From Gottfriedia luciferensis (GTDB taxonomy: Bacteria > Bacillota > Bacilli > Bacillales > Bacillaceae_G), in assembly GCF_001712755.1 (NCBI RefSeq), contig NZ_MDKC01000032.1:124001-188000 (forward strand): DNA of 64,000 bases. Direction: 5' to 3'. Below the pieces are notes generated by a model that saw nothing but the letters and a program-made list of their open reading frames with translations, was not told the DNA's origin and made no database searches. The translations under genes and the position numbers were made by a program. This document shows, piece after piece, positions 53,159-62,326 of this stretch. How positions within the stretch are numbered: position 1 is the stretch's first letter; every line of letters starts with the position of its first letter.

Positions 53159-53350
53159 TTAACTTACAATGTGAAGTACAAAAATAACTAAAAACACACC
53201 AGACAGTACACTAATTTTTTGAAACTTTGTTCGTTTTTCAAACCAGTTCCATCTTTGATTCTCGGAATTAACAAGTCCAAAGTGAAACATCAAATAATCA
53301 ATCGTACTCATTAATAAAGCCCCTAATACGACCCAAATAATATTTGACAT
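53159..53350 (-). CDS. Small membrane protein of unknown function
   Basis: A 63-residue protein with two membrane helices (IIWVVLGALLMSTIDYLMF and ISVLSGVFLVIFVLHIV) and a charged loop between them. GGGAGAATTTGA lies before the ATG at 53350. No family recognised. Confidence 0.6.
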   Translation of the reverse strand: MSNIIWVVLGALLMSTIDYLMFHFGLVNSENQRWNWFEKRTKFQKISVLSGVFLVIFVLHIVS

Positions 53351-53473
53351 TCAAATTCTCCCTTTATCTAAACTAAATTTAGAAAAAATTACTAATTTTT
53401 CTTAATTATACATTATCGTTTGATAGTTGTAATATGGGAGAATTTCACCATTTTAACAAAATTTCTCACTAAA

Positions 53474-53507
53474 CAAAAAGACGACGATAAATTATCAATT
53501 TATCGTC
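53474..53507 (-). terminator. Terminator downstream of the his operon and the 52-bp repeats
   Basis: Perfect 11-bp stem GACGATAAATT / AATTTATCGTC followed by GTCTTTTTGTTT on the minus strand. It is the first good terminator after the last his gene, so the repeat array at 53551-53790 probably lies in the operon's 3' untranslated region. Confidence 0.8.
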
Positions 53508-53550
53508 AGAGTGTTGGAATAAAACATATACAATATTGAAAATAACATAA

Positions 53551-53790
53551 TCATAACTGCTTCATGAGTAAATAAAATGGCTAAATATTACTTTTAACTT
53601 ACTCATAACCGCTTCATGAGTAACTACAATGGCTTATTCTTGCTTTTATCTTACTCATAACTGCTTCATGAGTAACTAAAATGGCTTATTTTTGCTTTTA
53701 ACTTACTTATAACCCCTTCATAAGTAACTAAAATGGCTTATTCTTGCTTTTATCTTACTCATAACTGCTTCATGAGTAACTACAATGGCT
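53551..53790. repeat. Five tandem 52-bp repeats, each with a hairpin
   Basis: Copies start at 53551, 53603, 53655, 53707 and 53759, an exact 52-bp period. Each carries TACTCAT-9-ATGAGTA (the first copy keeps only part of the left arm), then AACTA(A/C)AATGGCT and TTATTCTTGCTTTTAT-like sequence. In copy 4 the arms read TACTTAT and ATAAGTA, a paired change that keeps the stem. No ORF runs through the array. Confidence 0.9.
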
Positions 53791-53844
53791 AAAATTCTGA
53801 CAGTTCAGTTTCCCCTTTTTAAGATCTGAATTATCACTTGATCA

Positions 53845-54675
53845 TCAGCAAGATTTTTTACTATTTGAAAAATAAACCTCATATCCTCTTCCAACATCTT
53901 TTACACTATGAGAATCAGAACCATACATTAATTCTATGTTTAAGGAATTCGCAATTTCAATGACATGTTTTGGTGGATAGGTTTCACCACAATACTCTTT
54001 AAATAATCCTGCAGTATTATAGTCTAAAATATAATTTTTTTCTTTTACTAGATTTAATAGTTCAACTTGTTTATTTAGGATTTTTTCCGTATCATCACAA
54101 TTCAAAAATTGTTTAAATTTATTACATAAAGTCATATGTCCTATTCTTTTGGGTTTAAACGGACCTAAATCATCAATGATAGACTGTTTTACTAAATCGT
54201 AATAAGCAAGTTGAAACGCTTCTGCACTGCCATAGTAATTAACTAAACCAGAAAAGGTATCTTCAGCTTTATAATCTATACAATGCCATCCATTTTTTCC
54301 TTCTAGGTAATGAACTGACAAAAGTCCTGTGTCACAATATTTGCCGTATTCTTTTAGGAAATCTTTAAACCATACTGATTCACTCGGTAAATAATCGTAT
54401 TCAAATCCAATTTTTATACGAATTCGATCCTTATACTGATCTCTTACTTTATACATTTCCTTAATATATTCGTCTACTTCATTTTCAGACATAGCAAGTG
54501 AAGCAACAGCGTCATTTGGCTTTAAGCAGTTTTGAAATGATGATGGTACGGGTGTATGTTCCGTGATATGGTATTCATCGAACCCAAGTTCAATCGCTTT
54601 TTCGATCATTAATTGTACGTCATCACCACTTCCGTGCGGACAATATTGTGTATGTGTGTGTCCATCAATTTTCAA
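53845..54675 (-). CDS. hisJ: Histidinol-phosphatase, PHP family
   Basis: A 276-residue enzyme for the dephosphorylation of histidinol phosphate, the step before histidinol dehydrogenase. PHP-domain metal ligands: [12 protein letters not shown] at the start, [10 protein letters not shown] at 36-45, and [11 protein letters not shown] near the C-terminus. The start is TTG at 54675, which overlaps the hisI stop (TTGA). It is the last gene of the his operon, so this organism uses the Bacillus-type PHP phosphatase and its HisB carries only the dehydratase. Confidence 0.93.
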   Translation of the reverse strand: MKIDGHTHTQYCPHGSGDDVQLMIEKAIELGFDEYHITEHTPVPSSFQNCLKPNDAVASLAMSENEVDEYIKEMYKVRDQYKDRIRIKIGFEYDYLPSESVWFKDFLKEYGKYCDTGLLSVHYLEGKNGWHCIDYKAEDTFSGLVNYYGSAEAFQLAYYDLVKQSIIDDLGPFKPKRIGHMTLCNKFKQFLNCDDTEKILNKQVELLNLVKEKNYILDYNTAGLFKEYCGETYPPKHVIEIANSLNIELMYGSDSHSVKDVGRGYEVYFSNSKKSC

Positions 54676-55319
54676 GATTTTACTTTCTCCTTCCTATTTA
54701 TTAAGCAATTGTTTATCTCTTCCAATTTTATTCCTTTTTCTACCATTAAAACAATTGTGTGATAGACTAGATCACTAATCTCATAAATTAATTCTTCCGT
54801 TCCTTCATTTTTAGCACCAATAATTACTTCGCTCGTCTCTTCACCTACTTTTTTCAATATCTTATCAATGCCTTGATTAAATAAATAGGTAGTATAAGAT
54901 CCTTCAATTGGATTCTCTTTTCGATCTTGTATCGTTTCATAGAGGTTTGGTAGATAACTTAATGATTCATTTTGAACAATATTTTTTTCTTGCATTAATG
55001 TTAATTTTTCGGAAAAACAACTGTAGCTTCCTGTGTGGCAAGCTACTCCTACTTGTTCAACCTGTAGTAAAATTGAGTCTTGGTCACAATCATAAGAAAT
55101 CGATTTGACATATTGAAGATTCCCCGATGTTTCTCCTTTTTTCCAAATTGATTGGCGACTTCTACTATAAAATGTAGCAAATCCAGTATCGATTGTGAGT
55201 TTAATTGATTCATTATTCATATATGCCAACATTAATACTTCTTTCGTATTAATATCTTGCACAATTGCTGGTACTAATCCTTGTTCATTAAAGCGAATTT
55301 TTTCGATATCAAAATACAT
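54672..55319 (-). CDS. hisI: Phosphoribosyl-AMP cyclohydrolase / phosphoribosyl-ATP pyrophosphatase fusion
   Basis: A 215-residue bifunctional HisIE, catalysing steps 2 and 3. The HisI part (1 to about 110) has [16 protein letters not shown] and the zinc ligands in DCDQDSILL and [11 protein letters not shown]. The HisE part (about 120-215) has the helical [15 protein letters not shown] metal site. The start ATG at 55319 follows GGAGGA, 12 bp behind hisF. Confidence 0.95.
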   Translation of the reverse strand: MYFDIEKIRFNEQGLVPAIVQDINTKEVLMLAYMNNESIKLTIDTGFATFYSRSRQSIWKKGETSGNLQYVKSISYDCDQDSILLQVEQVGVACHTGSYSCFSEKLTLMQEKNIVQNESLSYLPNLYETIQDRKENPIEGSYTTYLFNQGIDKILKKVGEETSEVIIGAKNEGTEELIYEISDLVYHTIVLMVEKGIKLEEINNCLINRKEKVKS

Positions 55320-55331
55320 GTTTTTCTCCTC

Positions 55332-56090
55332 CTATAGTCGAACTGGAATATTTTTTTCATTTAAGTAGTCTTTTAATTCACTAATTTTGATTTCTCCAAA
55401 ATGGAATACTGAAGCAGCTAAAACTCCATCGACATTTGCATATTCAATCGCATCGTAAAAGTGTTCTACTTTTCCTGCGCCACCAGATGCAATAACCGGA
55501 ACATTAATTGCATTTGTAATTTTTTGCAGCAATCGGATATCAAACCCTCTTTTCATACCATCTTCATCAATACTATTTAAGACAATTTCACCCGCTCCAA
55601 GCTCCACACCTTTCTTTGCCCAATCAATCGCTTCCCATTCAGTCTCTTTCCGACCACCATTTATACACACTTTATAATTGCCATCTTTATTTAACTTTGC
55701 ATCAATTGAAAGCACGACACATTGCGATCCAAAACGATCTGATGCCTCTTTAATTAAATTCGGATTTAAAATTGCTGCAGAATTAATTGAAACTTTATCG
55801 GCTCCATTTCTTAATAGTTTCGTAAAATCATCAATCGAACGTACTCCACCTCCAACACTGAAAGGAATACGCAATTCCTTCGCTACTTCTGAAACAAATT
55901 TCAATGATATATCTCTTTCTTCATTTGAGGCCGTAATATCATAAAATACTAACTCGTCAGCACCATTATCACTATAATATTTTCCTAGTTTCGTAGGTGA
56001 GTCAACATCTTGAATACTTGAAAACTGTTTTCCTTTTACGACTCGTCCATTACGAACGTCTAAGCACGGTATAATTCTTCTTGCAAGCAT
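55332..56090 (-). CDS. hisF: Imidazole glycerol phosphate synthase, cyclase subunit
   Basis: A 252-residue TIM barrel that makes imidazole glycerol phosphate and AICAR with ammonia from HisH. Catalytic Asp residues lie in [15 protein letters not shown] (D11) and [11 protein letters not shown] (about 130); phosphate loops are VGGGVRS and ASGGAGK. It overlaps hisA by 31 bases; GGAGGC lies before the ATG at 56090. Confidence 0.97.
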   Translation of the reverse strand: MLARRIIPCLDVRNGRVVKGKQFSSIQDVDSPTKLGKYYSDNGADELVFYDITASNEERDISLKFVSEVAKELRIPFSVGGGVRSIDDFTKLLRNGADKVSINSAAILNPNLIKEASDRFGSQCVVLSIDAKLNKDGNYKVCINGGRKETEWEAIDWAKKGVELGAGEIVLNSIDEDGMKRGFDIRLLQKITNAINVPVIASGGAGKVEHFYDAIEYANVDGVLAASVFHFGEIKISELKDYLNEKNIPVRL

Positions 56091-56791
56091 TTAAGTGCCT
56101 CCTCAACTGTAAATTTCCCTTCATATAATGCTTTTCCAGAAATCGCACCATAAATATTTAACGTGCGAAGTGATTTCAGATCATTGATTGAGCTCACTCC
56201 ACCTGAAGCAATGATTTTTAAATTCGTTTCTTCAGCTAATTTTTTATATGCTTCTAAATTAGGCCCACTTAACATGCCATCCTTTGATATATCAGTGTAT
56301 ACGACTGTTTTCACACCGAGTAGCTCTAGCTGTTTACAAAATTCATAGCTATCTTGATTTGTCGACTCTTCCCATCCATTTATGGCTACAAAACCGTTTT
56401 TTGCATCTACTCCTACAATGATTCGATCACCGTATTTTAAAACAGCTTGTTCTAAAAGTTGTCTATTATTAATTGCAGCTGTACCCAAAATTACTTTTTC
56501 TACACCTAATTCTAACCAGAACGAAATCGAATCAAGTGATCTGATTCCTCCACCTAACTGAATGTTTAAATTCGTATTTTGAACGATTTCTTTTATAATT
56601 GAAGCATTTTTCCGTTCTCCAGTCCTTGCTCCATCTAAATCAACGACATGTAAAACTTTTGCACCAGCTTTTTCAAAGTCTAACGCAACTTCAAGTGGTG
56701 AATTCTTATAAATTACTTTCTTATTAAAGTCTCCTTGCTCAAGGCGAACGCAATTACCGTCCTTTAAATCAATTGCTGGATATAGAATCAT
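56060..56791 (-). CDS. hisA: ProFAR isomerase
   Basis: A 243-residue TIM barrel for the isomerisation of ProFAR to PRFAR. Catalytic Asp residues in [14 protein letters not shown] (D8) and VGVDAKNGF; the phosphate loop is ASGGVSS. It overlaps hisH by 23 bases and hisF by 31. AAGGAGAT lies before the ATG at 56791. It is related to HisF, as usual. Confidence 0.97.
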   Translation of the reverse strand: MILYPAIDLKDGNCVRLEQGDFNKKVIYKNSPLEVALDFEKAGAKVLHVVDLDGARTGERKNASIIKEIVQNTNLNIQLGGGIRSLDSISFWLELGVEKVILGTAAINNRQLLEQAVLKYGDRIIVGVDAKNGFVAINGWEESTNQDSYEFCKQLELLGVKTVVYTDISKDGMLSGPNLEAYKKLAEETNLKIIASGGVSSINDLKSLRTLNIYGAISGKALYEGKFTVEEALKCLQEELYRA

Positions 56792-57392
56792 ATAAACACA
56801 TCTCCTTAAATGCTTTTAATAAATTCAGACCTGTTTCTGCACTTTTTTCAGGGTGAAATTGCATTCCGTAAATATTATTGGATTGAATAATTGCTGGAAT
56901 CTTTACCCCGTAATCGGAATAAGCTAAAAGCTCATCATTTGTTGAACTAATATAAAATGAGTGTACAAAATAGACATAATCACCTTCATTTACATATTTT
57001 AATAATGATTCCTGTTTCGTAAAATTTAGCTTATTCCAGCCCATATGTGGAACTTTTACGATGTCAGGTATACGTTTTACTTGACCTTTAATTAAGCCAA
57101 GCCCAATTGCTCCGAAGTTTTCTTCACTAAATTCATATAGTAATTGCATTCCAAGACAAATTCCTAAAATTGGAGTACCACTTTTTGCCTTAGACTTTAT
57201 ACAATCAACTAAACCAAGTCGATTTAATTCATTCATCGCTGCTTCATATGCCCCAACACCTGGTAGAATAATAGAAGAAGCTTCCTCAATCACTTCAATT
57301 TCATTCGTAATGACTACCGGAAAATCAATTTCTTCACAAGCTCTTTTTAATGAATCTAAATTACCTACACCATAATCAATAATAATATTCAC
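56769..57392 (-). CDS. hisH: Imidazole glycerol phosphate synthase, glutamine amidotransferase subunit
   Basis: A 207-residue class I amidotransferase that feeds ammonia to HisF. The nucleophilic Cys is in GICLGMQLL and the His-Glu pair in MQFHPEKS. The start is GTG at 57392, directly after the hisB TAA. Confidence 0.97.
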   Translation of the reverse strand: MNIIIDYGVGNLDSLKRACEEIDFPVVITNEIEVIEEASSIILPGVGAYEAAMNELNRLGLVDCIKSKAKSGTPILGICLGMQLLYEFSEENFGAIGLGLIKGQVKRIPDIVKVPHMGWNKLNFTKQESLLKYVNEGDYVYFVHSFYISSTNDELLAYSDYGVKIPAIIQSNNIYGMQFHPEKSAETGLNLLKAFKEMCLYDSISSN

Positions 57393-57971
57393 TTATAACA
57401 TTCCTTTCGTGGAAGGTAATTTAGTCGAAGTTATTTCAACCGCTTGTTTAACCGCTCTGCCAAATGCTTTAAATAAAGCTTCAATTTTGTGATGATCATT
57501 TTCTCCATATAAAACTTCCATATGACAATTCATTCTAGCTTCAGAGCTTAATGATTTAAAAAATTCTTTAAAATTCTGTGTATCAATCATTCCTATTCGT
57601 TCTCTTACCGTTCGATCATTGTAAACAAGATATGGTCTACCACTAAAATCTACGACCACTCTTGCTAACGTTTCATCCATTGGAATGTAGCATGAACCGT
57701 AACGATTAATGCCAATTTTTTCGTCTAACGCAATTAATAAGGCTTTACCTAATGCGATACCAACATCTTCTGTTGTGTGATGATCATCTACTTCAAGATC
57801 ACCCTCACAAAATACTTCCAAGCTTATTCCGCTATGGAATGAAAATAACGTTAACATATGATCTAAAAAACCAATTCCAGTTTGAATATTACTTTCTCCA
57901 TCACCATCTAAATTTAAATTTAAACGAATATTTGTTTCATTTGTTTTTCTTGTTATCATTGCAGTTCTCAC
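57393..57971 (-). CDS. hisB: Imidazoleglycerol-phosphate dehydratase
   Basis: A 192-residue monofunctional dehydratase. Mn-binding His motifs: GFLDHMLTLFSFHSG, DDHHTTEDVG and YGENDHHKIEA. There is no phosphatase domain, consistent with hisJ in the operon. The start GTG at 57971 overlaps the hisD stop as GTGA and follows GAGGAGG. Confidence 0.97.
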   Translation of the reverse strand: MRTAMITRKTNETNIRLNLNLDGDGESNIQTGIGFLDHMLTLFSFHSGISLEVFCEGDLEVDDHHTTEDVGIALGKALLIALDEKIGINRYGSCYIPMDETLARVVVDFSGRPYLVYNDRTVRERIGMIDTQNFKEFFKSLSSEARMNCHMEVLYGENDHHKIEALFKAFGRAVKQAVEITSTKLPSTKGML

Positions 57972-59257
57972 TTTGAATCCTCCTCAAATCGAATACTAAT
58001 TGCTTTACCGTGACCATATAGTCCTTCTTCCTCTGCGATCAATTCAATATGTTTTCTTGCTTCGCTTAAGGCAACTTTATTGTAATAAACAACGGATGTT
58101 TTCTTACTAAAGTCATTTACATTTAATGGCGAGGTAAATCTTGCAGTTCCGCTAGTCGGTAATGTATGATTTGTTCCCGCAAAGTAATCACCAACAGGCT
58201 CTGGAGTATAGTCTCCTAAAAAAATAGCACCTGCATTTTTAACTTTATGAACGATCGACTCTGGATTTTTTATCATTAGTTCAAGATGTTCAGGCGCTAA
58301 CTTATTAACAAGCTCAATTCCTTCCTCGATTGTTTTAACGACGATAATAGCTCCATAATTTTCGAATGAGCTTTTAATAATTTCTTTTCTTGGTTGTTCT
58401 TCTAATAAGTTTGGTATTTCTTGCTGTATTTTTTGTGCAAACTCTTCTGTATTCGTAATAACAATACTAGATGCCATTTCATCATGCTCCGCCTGTGCCA
58501 TTAAGTCAGCAGCAATAAATCTCGGATTGGCAGTTTCATCTGCTAATATGACAACCTCTGTTGGACCTGCAACCATATCAATTCCTACGATGCCTGAAAC
58601 ACTTTTCTTAGCGAGCGCCACATAAATATTGCCAGGGCCAACTATTTTATCTACTTTTTCAATTGTTTCAGTTCCATAAGCCAATGCCCCAATTGCTTGC
58701 GCTCCACCAATTTTCAACACTTTTGTAACACCAGCTAATTTCGCAGCGACTAGAATAGAAGGCTTAATTTTTCCTTCTTTATTTGGTGGCGTTACAATGA
58801 CAATTTCATTCACGCCTGCTATTTTTGCAGGAATCACATTCATTAAAACTGTTGATGGGTACGCCGCTTTTCCACCTGGGATATACACACCAACTCTTTC
58901 AATTGGATTAATTATTTGTTGAACATATGAATTTTTTTCATTTATTTTATAGCCGTCTTGAAGTTGCTTTTCATGATATGTCTCTATATTTTTCTTAGCT
59001 TCAATTAATGCATTTACTAAGTTTTCATCAGTTTGTTCTAGAGCCTCATTAAATTCATCTTCACTAACTTCAAAGCTTTTTAGTTTGACCTCATCATAAA
59101 TTAAAGAATACCTGCGAACAGCTTCATCACCATTTTCTTTCACATTTAATAAAATCTTTTCCACACTTTTTGTGATCTCAACAGTAGGTAAATTCGTTCG
59201 GTTTATAATACTTTCAAGTTTTTCACTTTTATGATTAATCGATAAAATTTCCAGCAT
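57968..59257 (-). CDS. hisD: Histidinol dehydrogenase
   Basis: A 429-residue zinc enzyme for the last two oxidations to histidine. Typical blocks: ERVGVYIPGGKAAYPS, GGAQAIGALAYGTE, DMVAGPTEVVILAD, and the active-site region LMAQAEHDEMAS. It overlaps hisG by 23 bases; GGGTAGGGA lies before the ATG at 59257. Confidence 0.97.
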   Translation of the reverse strand: MLEILSINHKSEKLESIINRTNLPTVEITKSVEKILLNVKENGDEAVRRYSLIYDEVKLKSFEVSEDEFNEALEQTDENLVNALIEAKKNIETYHEKQLQDGYKINEKNSYVQQIINPIERVGVYIPGGKAAYPSTVLMNVIPAKIAGVNEIVIVTPPNKEGKIKPSILVAAKLAGVTKVLKIGGAQAIGALAYGTETIEKVDKIVGPGNIYVALAKKSVSGIVGIDMVAGPTEVVILADETANPRFIAADLMAQAEHDEMASSIVITNTEEFAQKIQQEIPNLLEEQPRKEIIKSSFENYGAIIVVKTIEEGIELVNKLAPEHLELMIKNPESIVHKVKNAGAIFLGDYTPEPVGDYFAGTNHTLPTSGTARFTSPLNVNDFSKKTSVVYYNKVALSEARKHIELIAEEEGLYGHGKAISIRFEEDSK

Positions 59258-59882
59258 ATATATCCCTACCCTTCTTTATTTTTTCTATAAAATCAGTAAT
59301 ACGGAAATAGTTAAATCGATAACTAACACGATTTGAAATCACTCTGGCGCTAATTGGAATCATTTCTTCTAAGATGACTAATCCGTTTGCCTTTAAAGTA
59401 CTTCCTGTTTCTACTAAATCAACAATAATATCGGACATTCCTACAATTGGTGCTAATTCAACAGAACCGTTTAAATAAATAAGTTCAATATTTTGCCTAA
59501 ACTGAAAATACTTCGAAGTGATATTTGGATATTTTGTCGCAACTCTTAACGTTTCATCACCTCGATCAATTAACGTTCCTGGAAAACCCGCTGCTGCAAA
59601 AATGCATTTTCCAAGTTCTAGATCCATCAACTCGTATACATCTTTCTCTTGTTCTAGCAGAATGTCTTTTCCTACAAAACCAAGATCGCAAACTCCTCGT
59701 TCAACATATGTAGCGACATCCACTGGTTTCACTACTAAATATTTAATTTTATTTAATTCATCTTCAAAGATTAGTTTTCTAGTTTTAGAATCAATTACTT
59801 TTCGGTAACCAGACTGACTTAATATTTTAATAACCTCATCTTCAAGTCTTCCTTTTGCAACTGCAACTGTTAGCCAACTCAC
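59235..59882 (-). CDS. hisG: ATP phosphoribosyltransferase, short catalytic form
   Basis: A 215-residue HisG of the short type, which needs HisZ and carries out the first step, ATP + PRPP. LTVAVAKGRLEDEV is the N-terminus; ERGVCDLGFVGKDIL and IIVDLVETGSTLKANGL (PRPP site) follow. The start is GTG at 59882, overlapping the hisZ TGA (GTGA), six bases after GAGGGA; earlier in-frame ATGs lie inside hisZ. Confidence 0.96.
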   Translation of the reverse strand: MSWLTVAVAKGRLEDEVIKILSQSGYRKVIDSKTRKLIFEDELNKIKYLVVKPVDVATYVERGVCDLGFVGKDILLEQEKDVYELMDLELGKCIFAAAGFPGTLIDRGDETLRVATKYPNITSKYFQFRQNIELIYLNGSVELAPIVGMSDIIVDLVETGSTLKANGLVILEEMIPISARVISNRVSYRFNYFRITDFIEKIKKGRDIYAGNFID

Positions 59883-60796
59883 TTTACATCCCTCATTTGA
59901 CATGTTATCCAAGCATTTGTATCAATCGAAAATCCGATTGCATCAATGCTGTTTTCCGAATCTTCAGACACCAGAAGATAGCGTCCTCCACTTAAAACCT
60001 CTTTATTTAACTGATCGTAATACCCTTTAAAAACGATTCCGTCATAATAATCAAATTCATTTACGATTGATAAATCGAGAAGAATATTTGGACTAATTTC
60101 TTGAAATTTAATTACCTTTTCAACAGCATTTTCCATTTCATTATTTAATACTAAACTTCTAAGTAATGAATGAAGTTTTTCCCCTTTACCTTGTAAACTA
60201 AATAACTGTTCAAAAACATTTCTGGCTTGAAGGGGTAAATTAATTGACTGAATAAATCGTTCTAATTCATCTATGTTTTTTAAATAAATTAGCTTTTTCA
60301 ATTTGTTTTTTTGCGACTCGCTTAAATTACATTCTTTGAAAAGTCCTTCGATAAATCCTGTATGCCCGATTTCTAAAATAAAAGGAACATTGCTTAATAA
60401 ATCAATTGCCATAATAACTACTTCTATTTCAGATGCTTCAGAAATTTGCCCTAAATTTTCGATACCAAATTGATTAATTTCCTCAAGCTCTACCCCATTA
60501 TTTCGATAGATTGTTGATTGATAAAATACTTTACATTTCTCTTCCTTCAATGCGATTGGATAAATTTCTTTCATTAATGCACTTGTTAAATCAGGTCTTA
60601 ACAATAAAATTTGCTGTAAACGTGTCAATACAACAACTAAGTCTTCTCTAGCTAATCTAGGGTTTCGACTCGAAAATGAATCATACTCTTCAAATAACTG
60701 AGGATGAAAAGGGATATATCCTCGCTCTAGTGCATAATCTTCCATTTTTCTTTTATATCGATAATTGACTAATGATTGCTTTAATTTCCCATCCAA
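59879..60796 (-). CDS. hisZ: ATP phosphoribosyltransferase regulatory subunit, short form
   Basis: A 305-residue HisRS-like protein lacking synthetase activity; it forms a complex with short HisG and gives it histidine feedback. Seen are class II motif 2-like VFYQSTIYRNNG, then EINQFGIENLG and YYDGIVFKGY near the end. It is about 80-90 residues shorter than usual HisZ: the N-terminal LGMRD block (motif 1 lead-in) is missing or unrecognisable. The start is TTG at 60796, eight bases after GGGGGA. An in-frame ATG at 60916 would read through the leader terminator and is rejected. Confidence 0.85.
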   Translation of the reverse strand: MDGKLKQSLVNYRYKRKMEDYALERGYIPFHPQLFEEYDSFSSRNPRLAREDLVVVLTRLQQILLLRPDLTSALMKEIYPIALKEEKCKVFYQSTIYRNNGVELEEINQFGIENLGQISEASEIEVVIMAIDLLSNVPFILEIGHTGFIEGLFKECNLSESQKNKLKKLIYLKNIDELERFIQSINLPLQARNVFEQLFSLQGKGEKLHSLLRSLVLNNEMENAVEKVIKFQEISPNILLDLSIVNEFDYYDGIVFKGYYDQLNKEVLSGGRYLLVSEDSENSIDAIGFSIDTNAWITCQMRDVK

Positions 60797-60819
60797 TTGA
60801 ACATTCCCCCTTTTAGAAA

Positions 60820-60857
60820 AAACAAAAAGGCCATACAGGTTAAATGCCTGTATGGCC
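60820..60857 (-). terminator. Attenuator terminator of the his operon
   Basis: Perfect 11-bp stem GGCCATACAGG / CCTGTATGGCC followed by TTTTTGTTTTTT on the minus strand, between the leader peptide and hisZ. Confidence 0.9.
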
Positions 60858-60869
60858 TTCTGGCACGAC

Positions 60870-60940
60870 ACAAGCACCTTTTTCGTAACACGAAGAGGGC
60901 TTGCATCTATGGTCAATTTTTGTCCATAGATTCAAACCCT
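60870..60940 (-). promoter_or_regulatory. Mutually exclusive leader hairpins of the his operon
   Basis: Hairpin 1:2 (60896-60940) pairs AGGGTTTGaATCTATGG with CCATAGATgCAAGCCCT and includes the end of the leader peptide. Hairpin 2:3 (60870-60904) pairs GCAAGC..CTTCGT with ACGAAA..GCTTGT. They share 60896-60904 and cannot form together. How 2:3 communicates with the terminator is not resolved. Confidence 0.65.
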
Positions 60941-60988
60941 GGGTGGATGATGATGTTGTAGCCCATTATTCGTGCGTGCGAAAAGCAT
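60932..60988 (-). CDS. Histidine leader peptide
   Basis: An 18-codon ORF, MLFARTNNGLQHHHPPRV. The three His codons (CAT, 60947-60955) are consecutive. The ATG at 60988 is eight bases after AGGAG, and another in-frame ATG lies two codons before. The ORF starts about 26 nt after the predicted transcription start and is followed by alternative hairpins and a terminator before hisZ. This is the layout of ribosome-mediated his attenuation. Confidence 0.8.
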   Translation of the reverse strand: MLFARTNNGLQHHHPPRV

Positions 60989-61021
60989 GTTCATGTCTCC
61001 TTTTTCGTTTTATTTTTATTC

Positions 61022-61050
61022 ATCTTAATGAATTTGATATAAGTTGTCAA
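61022..61050 (-). promoter_or_regulatory. Promoter of the his operon
   Basis: Minus-strand TTGACA (61045-61050), 17-bp spacer, TAAGAT (61022-61027). Predicted start near 61014. Confidence 0.85.
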
Positions 61051-61180
61051 TCCCTTTTGAAAAATAAAAATTTTGAAAGGGTTTACATTAAGATTTTTTA
61101 ATTTTTCGAATCTATTAAACTAAAATAAGTGTTTTATTCTTATAACAAATATCTTATATAGTATAACTAATGCAAAAACC

Positions 61181-61357
61181 TTACTTAGTAAAGAGATAAT
61201 AAATAACGTAAAACCAACTAAAAAACCCGTGAATTATTGCCCAAAGAACTGATTTATGAATACTCCAAGATATTGTAATGGCTAAAGCCGAACCGAAAGT
61301 AATAACACTTTTTGAACCAACTGGAACATTATGTCTTTTTTCTGACCTTTCTTTCAT
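61181..61357 (-). CDS. Small membrane protein of unknown function
   Basis: A 58-residue protein with two predicted hydrophobic segments: ITFGSALAITISWSI, then SVLWAIIHGFFSWFYVIYYL. The second segment, a WAIIHG..WFYVIYY pattern, occurs in small Bacillus membrane proteins without known function. The ATG at 61357 follows GGGGATTGAGG. It lies just upstream of the his promoter in the same direction. Confidence 0.65.
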   Translation of the reverse strand: MKERSEKRHNVPVGSKSVITFGSALAITISWSIHKSVLWAIIHGFFSWFYVIYYLFTK

Positions 61358-61540
61358 ACCTCAATCCCCATTTCCACTAAAGCTATATTTGTTAATATTT
61401 ATTCTTCAGTGAAAAGTTTATTCTCTTCAAGTATTAGTATCAGTAATTTTAACGCAATATACCTGTCAGTTGTTGTACTACTTATGTATGCATTATTAGG
61501 GCAACTAGCTTTTTCTAGTTGATTTTAGTAAATAAGTACT

Positions 61541-62227
61541 TTAAATATCAAAAGAAAATATTTCTTTAAAACCTTTTTTTCCTTCAAAAGTTATTTTTAT
61601 GGCTCTTGTTTTTGGCATACGTTGAATCCAATTTAGTTCTAAAAATCTTTCTAGAAGAGCATTTCCCAATGCTCCACCAAGGTGATATCGTCTTTCACTC
61701 CAATCTAAACATTTATGTGAAAATGATCGACGTTTCTTCTTAATTTTTTCAAGATCGATTTGAAAATCAGTAAAGAATCTCTCTCCTATTTCTGTTACAA
61801 TAAATCCTTGTTTTTCTTCGTTTATGACTCCCAAATTAATTAAAGAATCAGTTAATAGTACCCCAAACTTTCCTGCAGGATGATCGTAACACGTTCTTGC
61901 AAAGCGTATTGCTGAATTTTCCGAAGCTTGTTTTAAAGACCTAATTTCAATTGGTGGAGCTATTGATAATAATGTCTCCATTATTTGAGCAACCTCCTGA
62001 TTTCGAATACCGTAGTAACGATGTCTTCCTTGTTTTTCTACATTAAGTAATTTCGCATCGACCAATTTTGCTAAATGGAAACTAGCCGTTTGTGGTTTTA
62101 TTCCAGCCATATATGCCAGTTCGCTAGCAGGATGAAATCGACCATCTAAAAGGACGGTTAATATTGCAGCACGTGAAGTTTCACTTACAAGCGTAGCAAC
62201 CACTGCCACATTTGGATTTGCATTCAT
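61541..62227 (-). CDS. ArsR-type winged-helix regulator
   Basis: A 228-residue regulator. The N-terminal winged helix (TSRAAILTVLLDGRFHPASEL, GIKPQTASFHLAKLV, EKQGRHRYYGI) matches the ArsR family; the following 130 residues form an extra domain with a conserved-looking HKCLDWSERRYHLGGALG block. No clear Cys metal site, so it may not sense metal. GGGAGGAG lies before the ATG. Divergent from the flavin reductase-like gene 100 bp away, its likely target. Confidence 0.85.
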   Translation of the reverse strand: MNANPNVAVVATLVSETSRAAILTVLLDGRFHPASELAYMAGIKPQTASFHLAKLVDAKLLNVEKQGRHRYYGIRNQEVAQIMETLLSIAPPIEIRSLKQASENSAIRFARTCYDHPAGKFGVLLTDSLINLGVINEEKQGFIVTEIGERFFTDFQIDLEKIKKKRRSFSHKCLDWSERRYHLGGALGNALLERFLELNWIQRMPKTRAIKITFEGKKGFKEIFSFDI

Positions 62228-62326
62228 TTTAAATCTCCTCCCATTATGTAATCCATATTTCGATGATAATTGAACTATTTATATTCTACAATATATTTGA
62301 AATACATAATTATTAGGAGGAAAAAA

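Noticed and set aside
53551-53790. CRISPR array
   Set aside because: The repeats are directly adjacent with near-identical full 52-bp units, no variable spacers and no cas genes.
60797-60916. In-frame N-terminal extension of hisZ from an ATG at 60916
   Set aside because: It would translate through the attenuator stem; the TTG at 60796 has the proper GGGGGA site.
60870-61000. T-box riboswitch before the his operon
   Set aside because: The T-box sequence GGTGGNACCGCG and stem I features are not present; a His-rich leader peptide explains the region better.
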